Part shown: piece by piece, positions 57,395 through 64,000 of the stretch
Numbering within the stretch: position 1 is the stretch's first letter
Layout of the letters: every line of letters begins with the position of its first letter
NCBI RefSeq assembly: GCF_964656455.1
Contig: NC_135715.1
Span: forward strand, 77,637,414 to 77,701,413
Source of the DNA: Halichoerus grypus
Taxonomy: Eukaryota; Chordata; Mammalia; Carnivora; Phocidae
Reading direction: 5' to 3'
Length of the DNA: 64,000 nt
Notes under the pieces: generated by a model
What the model was told of the DNA's origin: nothing
The model's database searches: none
What the model saw: the letters and a program-made list of their open reading frames with translations, nothing else
Position numbers and translations under genes: made by a program

Positions 57395-57607
57395 ATTTTT
57401 AAAAAACAATAACTAAGATTCAAATCCCAAGAAAAAAAATACCAGTATTCTTGAGATGTGAGGGGGTGATTTCAGCTATAAACAATGGATATTCCAATTC
57501 AGAAGAATTTATGGAGTGACATAAATGGATATAAATTATGGAGTGACATATGGACAACATTATGGCAAACATTGTAAGAGACATAAAAAAAAAAAAAAAA
57601 AAAAAAA
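57395..57607. repeat. A23 run and preceding AT-rich DNA
   Basis: A 23-base A run lies at 57585-57607. The phrases before and after it (attgtaagagac and actgtaagaccc) are similar, hinting at a retro-insertion tail. Upstream, tatggagtgacata occurs twice (near 57510 and 57537). The element is not identified. Confidence 0.45.
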
Positions 57608-59470
57608 CCACTGTAAGACCCAGATGCTGTCCCCAAGGAACTCAAAGATGAGCTAAGAAAGACCTAATTAACATACAAGATTCCATCAGAGACAACAGAG
57701 GTTAAACTTTTGGTATAGGAATTCTGAAAAGAGAATGAGGTGGGCTAAAGTATTCAGAGAGGGCTTTCTTGAGAAAGTAATATTTGACCTGGGCCTTAAT
57801 AGGTAAATACTCTAGAAGATCCATAGGAACAAGGGGAACAAAGGAGAAGTAAGCTTTAAGATACGAAGCTTCAGAGGGTATGGAGGCCACCCAAACAAGC
57901 CTCTCAGATCCCTATGGACAGCAAAATTGACCAAGAGCCCTAACTACAGAATCCATCACTGTGTTCACACCAAAGTCACACTTCCCATGGGCTGCTCCTA
58001 CCCAATGACTGAGTTAGCAGGAATGCTAACACAGGCTTGTTCCTGCGAGATGTGGGATTCTTCTAACAAGCCAATTTAGCTAAAGGAATCCCAGACAGGC
58101 TCATCAATCTCCCACAGAACTACATAGCAGGCCAAGAATCTTCCATTCAACCTACCTTCTTTCCCTCTCTCCTTTACCCGTGGGTCAGACCCCATTTCTG
58201 TCTAAGACCCCTCCCTGCCTTCCCCCCAGTCCCCACCCATTTTCCCTCACAAGTATTGCTCCTACTAAATCCTTGCATAACGAATCTCATCTTAGCCTCT
58301 GCTTCTCAGAGTCCCCAGACTAACACAGAAGGAAAACACCAAATGAAAAAGACGCAGTCCCTACATTCAAGAGACTTACAGTAAAGTGAAGAATATAAAA
58401 ATGTATATTAAAAAATGTGATATGAGCACAAGATAAATGCTAGAAGTGATAGGAAAAAATGTTTTAGGACACACAAGGAAGGGAATGACTAATTTTATCC
58501 AGAAAGATCCATGAGGATTTACCAAGGAGGTAATATTTGAAATAAGTCTTGAAAGATAGGTATGGTTTCAGAATATGGAAACAAAGGAAGGGATATTCTA
58601 AGCCAACAGAACGGCATGAGTTTAAAGTACAGAGTGTGTGTTGGCAAAATTAAGTGATCTCGTAACAATCTCATAAGGAAGTCTTTTGCACTGGAATATA
58701 TGTTTCAATCTGCTTTCAGAAAATAACTATGATCGAGGCATCTGGTGGCTCAGTCGGTTAAGCATCTGCCTTTGGCTCAGGTTGTGATCTTGGGGTCCTG
58801 GGATTGAGCCCCACATCAGGCTCCCTGCTCAGGGGTAGTCTTCTTCTCCTTCTCCCTCTACCCCTCCCACCTACTCTTTCTTTCTCTCTCTCTCTCTGAT
58901 AAATAAAATCTTTAAAGAAAAGAACTATGATCAAATGTGAAGAATAGATCAGAGAAGAGAGAAAGGAAAGGTCAAAAAATAAATTAAGAAGTTAATACAG
59001 CAATCATGAAGAATGGTCACAGAAGCTGAAAGTCAAGAATAGATGGGTAGGACTGTATATGAGAACATCTTGGAAGTAGAATCCAAAACTTCTTAATGGA
59101 ATACAAGACATGAGAATCAGGGAATAACCAGGTTAATTCTAAAGACACTAGTCTGGGTGGTTGAAGAAGCGCTAGCACCAAAAGAAAAGAATAGATTTGG
59201 GGCAGAGGAGAACACCAATTTGACTTTAGAAATATTGAGTCTAAAAAATAAAAATAAAAAAAATTAATATATGGAATCTAAGATAATATCCAGCTAGAGA
59301 GAATTCAAAAGTTGTTGAAGTTGTGGACTAATTTTGTGGGTAAGTGCCAGTTAAAGATTCATATTTGGAATTACTTACACAGAGCTGGTGACTGAATCTC
59401 TGAAAAATGGGTACAATGGCCCCAAAGGGGAGTATATAGCCACCCCATAAAAAGGACCTTAGGAATGCCT
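57608..59470 (-). mobile_element. L2 LINE, antisense, about 1.8 kb, with a SINE
   Basis: Landmarks include 'gatgctgtccccaaggaact', 'gagggctttcttgagaaagt', 'tttgacctgggccttaatag', 'gcagtccctacattcaagag', 'ccaatttgactttagaaata' and 'atgagggagaagtcaccaga'. They are characteristic of antisense L2 and appear more than once, so at least two L2 fragments are present. A part at about 57920-58320 is not matched. The SINE at 58735 is younger. Confidence 0.6.
58735..58922 (+). mobile_element. Can-SINE
   Basis: It begins gaggcatctggtggctcagt, a head with a small deletion relative to the others, and ends with GATAAATAAAATCTTTAAAG. The 10-bp duplication aactatgatc flanks it at 58725-58734 and 58923-58932. 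Confidence 0.93.
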
Positions 59471-59574
59471 GAATTCAAAATGAGAAAAGGGACCCAGAAA
59501 TGAGGGAGAAGTCACCAGAGGTAGGAGGTTGAGCTGGGTCTCAGGACTCAGGAGAGGCAGTAGAATCAAGACTC

Positions 59575-59825
59575 TGAGCCTTTTTACCATTCCTCCTTCC
59601 ATGGAAGCCCTCCCTGACACCTCCAGGTGGAATGAGACCCTGGTTCCTTTAGGCTTCTGTTACAGAATCATACATACCTTCTCTGTGGTGCATACAACAT
59701 TATTAAAATTGCATAGGTATGTATCTTCCCACTAGACTGTGAGCTCCTAGACAATACAGATCCAAGACTTAAATAACACACACAAGGATTTCAATAAATA
59801 TTTGTTGAATGAGTGAATGCATGCA
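59575..59825 (+). mobile_element. L2 LINE 3' end
   Basis: The landmarks 'ggaagccctccctgacacct', 'ccactagactgtgagctcct' and 'caataaatatttgttgaatg' are the classic L2 3' end, ending with agtgaatg near 59819. Confidence 0.9.
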
Positions 59826-60900
59826 GTCAGCAGAATATGTAGCATGCACTACTCTATGCACGAGACACTTTACAGGTCCTAAGGATGCATTGGTGATAAA
59901 GACAGACAAGGACCTCACTCTTACAAAGCTTTTATTCTAGCAATGAGGGTAGGGATGCGTGGCAGTTAAACAGCATTAAAACAAACTAATGACAAAGAAA
60001 ATTTCGTATTATTCTGTTATAAGTCCTAGGAAAGAAAGAGAACCAGATGGCTATAGAGAGTGCTGGGGTGAAGGCTGGGTGCTAATTTAGATTGCATGGT
60101 TCACTGAGGAAGTGGTGTTTGAGCCAAGGTCTAAACGAGAAGACAGCCATGCAGTGTCTGGGAGCAGTTCCCAGGCAAATGAACAGAAAGTATACATTTC
60201 CTAAAGAGAAGATGTTCAAGGAACAGAAAGAAGGCCAGTGTGAGTGGAGCATATGAGCAAAGGTATGCATGGAAGAGATGAGGTCAGGGAAGTAAGCAAG
60301 AGCCAGATCACGTGATACCAACATCATCTTGCAGGCCTGGATGGATGGATGGATGGATGGATGGATGTTGAGGAAATGTGAGAAGAAAGCATTGTTTGAA
60401 ATAAGTTTTAGGAGGGATCAGACAGAAGCTTATTTACAGTTGAGAGAAAGGAGCCTGTGGAAAGGAAAAGATCAAAGTTTAAAGACATCATGGCTAAAGC
60501 AAAGTGACAGAGGGGACAACAGGGGACACAATCAAAGGAATGGGAGAGGAGCTGGACTTGGAGGAGAGAGACAGCAAGGAGGGAAGAGAGCTGATGGAGG
60601 GCCCTGGGGAGAGCTGATGGAGGTTCTCTGTGGGAGTGATGGGAATGGAATGGGACTGTAGAACATGGGCATTGCTGAGTTAGGAATGGCACCAATGCCC
60701 ACAAGGATGAATTTGAGAAGCACAGAGGTTGGAATGTGGGGGAGGTGGTGAATGTAGTCATCACGATTGTGTGACTTTCTCCACATGGCTAAGAAGCTGA
60801 AGCACAGGAGCAGTAAAGCAGGAGAAATTGGCCTGGGGGGCTAGAAGTGAAGATTAAGTGGTAGAGCTGAGAATATTTGTTTCACTGCCATTAACTTAAA
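59826..60900 (-). mobile_element. L2 LINE, antisense, tail-to-tail with the preceding L2
   Basis: The landmarks 'gcactactctatgcacgaga', 'agacagacaaggacctcact', 'gcttttattctagcaatgag', 'gaaggccagtgtgagtggag' and 'gagccagatcacgtgatacc' follow antisense L2. Beyond about 60530 the match is weaker. A GGAT microsatellite lies inside it. Confidence 0.75.
60338..60368. repeat. (GGAT)n microsatellite
   Basis: About seven tandem GGAT units lie within antisense L2 sequence. Confidence 0.95.
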
Positions 60901-60985
60901 AAACATCTATTGAGCACCTTTTGTGTGTCAGGCAGTGTCTCAGGTATTGGGGTAAACATTTTCCCTATCCTTACAGAACCCATGG
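60895..60985 (-). mobile_element. L2 LINE 3' end, antisense, split by LTRs
   Basis: The sequence 'catctattgagcaccttttg', 'tgtgtcaggcagtgtctcag' and 'ttccctatccttacagaacc' is antisense L2. It breaks at 60985, where LTR sequence begins. Further antisense L2 follows at 61633. Confidence 0.8.
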
Positions 60986-61288
60986 TGTCTTAGCTCAGGC
61001 TGCTAAAACAAATACCACAGGCTGCCTGGCTTAAACAACAGACATTGTTTCTCACTGTTCTGGAGGATTGGAAGTCCAAGGTCAGAGTACCAGCATGGTC
61101 AGGTTCTGGTAAGAGCTCTCTTCCAGGCTTGCAGAAAGTCACATGGCAGGGAGAGGAAGATCTGGTCTCTCTCTTCTTATAAGGACACTAATCCCATCAT
61201 GAGGGCCCCGTCCTCATGACCTCATCTAAACCTAAGTACCTTTTAAAGAAGCTCCATCTCCTAATACCATCACATCCAGTGTTAGGGT
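60986..61288 (-). mobile_element. MaLR-type solo LTR (copy A), antisense
   Basis: It begins TGTCTTAGCTCAGGCTGC and continues 'aataccacaggctgcctggc', 'gttctggaggattggaagtc', 'ttcttataaggacactaatc' and 'cctcatgacctcatctaaac'. This is the antisense of an MLT1/MST-type LTR. It is truncated where copy B begins. No internal region is present. Confidence 0.85.
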
Positions 61289-61632
61289 TTGCCTCAATCT
61301 GTTCGGGCCACTACAACAAAATACCACAGACTGGGCAGCTTTAAACCACAGAAATGCATTGCTCACAGCTCTGGAAGCTGGAAGTCTGAGCCCAAGATGA
61401 TGGCATGGTCAGGTAAGGGCTCTCTTCCAGGCCACAGACTTCTTGCTGTGTCCTCACAGGGCAGACGGAGCAAAGGAGCCCCATGGGAATCCCTCTTATA
61501 AGGGCACTAATCCCATTCATGGAGGCTCCACCCTCATGACCTATGTACTTCCCAGAGGCCCCACCTCCCAAGACATTGGACATTAGGATTGCAACATATT
61601 AATTTGGAGGGGACACAATTCAGTCCGTAACA
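61289..61632 (-). mobile_element. MaLR-type solo LTR (copy B), antisense
   Basis: It begins 'cctcaatctgttcgggccac' and repeats the order of copy A: 'cacagactgggcagctttaa', 'gctctggaagctggaagtct', 'cttataagggcactaatccc' and 'catgacctatgtacttccca'. It ends 'ggggacacaattcagtccgt' aaca. It lies head-to-tail in the same orientation as copy A. Confidence 0.87.
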
Positions 61633-62100
61633 CACAGGTTGGAGGACGGTGACAGAAGCAAGCCTGCAAGTCCATCCAGTGTGACACATGCGTGCTACGG
61701 GTTGGGTGAACTGGGATTCCAGAGAAGCACAGAGGAGGGGCCCCTTACGCAGCCTTGGAGGTCCAGGAAGCTTTCCCTTTGGAAGTGACTTCTAAACTGG
61801 GAACCCATGAAGAGTAAACCAGGAAATGGCCAGGGGCAGAGGAAGAATAGAAAAGAGTGTGTAAGCTATAGGGGGGAAGATCACAAGGAGAAGCTGGGGA
61901 TATAGGCTGGAGGCGTGAATAGGGCACCAGTGGCAAAGAGCCCCGTGTCATGATAAAGGATTTGAACTTGATCCTGAAGATGACAGTGCCATGAAAGGAG
62001 CTGGTTAAGCAGAGTCCGACAATGTCATTCTTATTAAGAGAGATTGTTCTGGCTACAGAGTGGACTGGGGGAGTAGAAGCCCAGAAGGCCAGCTTGAACT
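61633..62100 (-). mobile_element. L2 LINE, antisense, continuation after the LTR pair
   Basis: The landmarks 'aagtgacttctaaactggga', 'gagaagctggggatataggc', 'gatttgaacttgatcctgaa' and 'agattgttctggctacagag' continue the antisense L2 order from 60895-60985, showing that the LTRs inserted into it. Confidence 0.65.
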
Positions 62101-62556
62101 TATGTAAGATATTTCTGTATCTTCAGGCTCAAAACACAGCCCCCCAGCGGGTCAACATTAGAATGTTAAAGATAAAGAAGGTAATAAAGATAAGACGGGG
62201 TGTGAACCTGAGTGCTGGCCTCAGAGCCCAGACAGGTGTGTAGATAGCAAGGCCTTATCTATAACACTGTCTCAAGACACTTTCCTTTTACACCCTCTCT
62301 TATAAAACCAGTAGCATGCATTTTTTTGTCTTTTTCTTTATCATTTACAGTGACAAGCATCCTTTTGTTCTACGAAATAAATTTGCACAACACTCTCTAG
62401 TTTTGACGCTGAAGGTGATGGCTGTGACCCGGTCTAGTCCAGTCCCAGGGAAGGGTTTACTCACAGTGAGCCTCCAAATAGCATCACCTGCATTTTTATT
62501 TAAAAAAACCCTTTCATGAGCCCTATCCATGAATCAGAATCTGCATGCGTGAGGCC
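62101..62556. other. Unassigned DNA
   Basis: No gene is recognised. A phrase at about 62425-62540 ('gcatcacctgcatttttatt', 'catgaatcagaatctgcatg') resembles an old repeat but was not named. Confidence 0.35.
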
Positions 62557-62571
62557 AGGAATCTGTATTTT

Positions 62572-62740
62572 TTTAAAGATTTTATTTATTTGAGAGAGAG
62601 AGCATGAGAGGGGGAGCGGCAGAGGGAGAAGCAGACTCCCCACTGAGCAGGGAGTCTGTCACGGGATTCAATCCCGGCACTCCAGGATCATGACCTGAGC
62701 CGAAGGCAGTCGCTTAACTGACTGAGCCACCCAGTCACCC
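62572..62740 (-). mobile_element. Can-SINE, antisense
   Basis: The complement begins gggtgactgggtggctcagt and ends in AAATAAATAAAATCTT. The 15-bp duplication aggaatctgtatttt flanks it at 62557-62571 and 62741-62755. Confidence 0.95.
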
Positions 62741-62767
62741 AGGAATCTGTATTTTAAACTAGATTCC

Positions 62768-63223
62768 TGTATTAGTTTTCTCAGGCTGCCTTGACAAAAT
62801 ACCACAAACTGGGTGACTTAACACAACAAAAAGTTCTTGTCTCATAGTTCTGGAGTCTAGAAGCCCGAAATCAATGTGTCGGCAAGGCCACACTCCCTCT
62901 GAAGGTGCTAGAGAAGGATGTTTCCTTGCTTCTCTCCTAGTTTCCGGGAAGAAGCTATTCCTTGGCTTATCATTCCAATCTCTGCCTCCATCTTCCCATG
63001 GCCTCTTCCCTCTGTGTCTCTGTGTCTTCACATGGCTTTCTCCCTGTATGTCTGGGTCCAAACTGCTTATAAGGACACCAGTCACACCCACCCTAATCCA
63101 GTATGATCTCATCTTAACTTGATTAACATCAGCAAAGACCCTACCTGCTATAAAGTCACATTCATAGGTACTAGAGGTTAGGAGTTAGGACAGTATCTTT
63201 TTGCGGAACACAATTCAACCCAG
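62768..63223 (-). mobile_element. MaLR-type solo LTR (copy C), antisense
   Basis: It begins TGTATTAGTTTTCTCAGG and continues 'ataccacaaactgggtgact', 'catagttctggagtctagaa', 'ccgaaatcaatgtgtcggca', 'tataaggacaccagtcacac' and 'ccctaatccagtatgatctc'. It ends 'aacacaattcaacccag'. It is longer and differently diverged from copies A and B, so it is a separate subfamily member. No internal region is present. Confidence 0.87.
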
Positions 63224-63689
63224 TTGTTCCCAAGTAAGTTTTATGACACATGAAACTTGGAGCATCTAGGAACTTGGATGACAGATCACATTAAGGCACA
63301 GTCCGCCACAGCTCCATAGATAGCATCCTGAAATGCTGCAGTTTGATCTTGGGGGATGGGGAGCGTAGGGAGAAGGAGGTGTGGGCAGGAGATGAAACAC
63401 GTGGAACTCTCTCTGCGGAACATACACAAGGGCCATGGGCTCCACATTTCAGATCAAGCTACCATTCTCTAGCAGCACACCCAATGTACTTTCCGGAAGA
63501 CAGGGTCAAAAAAAATCCACAGAACAAAGAAAAGACATCTTATTTATACCTTAGAATTGAAACCAGAAGCAGAGGTCTTTTTCAGCATAATGCAAGTCAC
63601 CCCTAAAATGGATCTTGGTTTATAATTCTGCCTATTTTATAGTCTAAAATGGACCTGCACTCATGTGTGCTCATGGTGACATTTTCAGG
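63224..63689. other. Unassigned DNA
   Basis: No gene or repeat family is recognised. The 87-codon frame at 63343-63606 has no recognised domain. Confidence 0.4.
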
Positions 63690-63915
63690 GAGTGAACGTT
63701 TTTGCAGGTTCTGGAGTCAAATCACCTAGTTCAAGTCCGGGCCCTGCCACTTACTGAGGGATCTTAGGCAATGTACAGAAGCCTTCTGCACAGAAGCCTC
63801 AGTTCCCTCACCTGTAAATGGACACAGTAATAATAACTACCTGAGAGGAGTAAATGAGATAATATGTGGAAAGCTCTTGTCATATAATCAACATTTAATA
63901 CATGTGAGTTATTCT
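63690..63915 (+). mobile_element. MIR SINE
   Basis: The landmarks 'gggccctgccacttactgag', 'gcctcagttccctcacctgt', 'aataataactacctgagagg' and 'gtaaatgagataatatgtgg' give a clear MIR order. Confidence 0.9.
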
Positions 63916-64000
63916 TTCTATAGCATCTCTAGCATGGTTGCTTTGACAAACTTGTACCTGATGGCAGTTGGCTTTGGAGCTCTAGCTATTAGCGCTATTC

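Overview
The window reads as intergenic or intronic DNA from a carnivoran mammal, most likely an arctoid (bear, pinniped or mustelid group). Two things point there. First, there are 13 tRNA-Lys-type Can-SINEs with the 'gcgcctgggtggctcagt' head, a CT-rich body and an AAATAAATAAAATCTT-type tail. Second, the young L1 3' ends match the arctoid type as I know it. The head differs from the dog SINEC_Cf and felid heads as I remember them. I could not run RepeatMasker, so family names rest on recognised consensus segments.

I find no intact host protein-coding gene, no independent tRNA, rRNA or snRNA gene and no CRISPR array. Almost all short open frames are chance frames or L1 debris.

Layout. 1-7 kb: an old L2, a 5'-truncated young L1 (minus) carrying a SINE and a (TG)n(TA)n tract, an old L1/HAL1, a (GATA)n block and a CpG-rich patch. 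7-15.7 kb: mostly unassigned DNA with MIR, L2, SINE, one LTR and one Tigger DNA transposon, plus a palindromic RFX-like motif pair near 11.33 kb. 15.7-22.9 kb: a full-length young L1 with a complete 5' UTR, ORF1, ORF2, 3' UTR, a 19-bp target-site duplication and a possible short 3' transduction. ORF1 has one stop; ORF2 has one frameshift and five stops, so the element is dead. 23-46 kb: sparse old repeats (HAL1, L1M, L2, MIR, LTR) and unassigned DNA, with a second CpG-rich patch at 39.5-39.8 kb and one weak exon candidate at 43.4 kb. 46-57 kb: a dense LINE pile-up, including a four-level nest of L1s at 51.3-57.2 kb. 57.6-64 kb: L2 and MIR copies interrupted by SINEs and MaLR-type LTRs.

The most interesting biology is retrotransposon mechanics. 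An old L1 appears to have carried a downstream MaLR LTR, with its polyadenylation signal, into another L1. A young L1 has its 5' truncation point at the homologous position of the L1 it landed in. There is also a 49-bp insert with retro-insertion hallmarks and a roughly 70-bp L1 tail. I found no convincing undescribed gene system.
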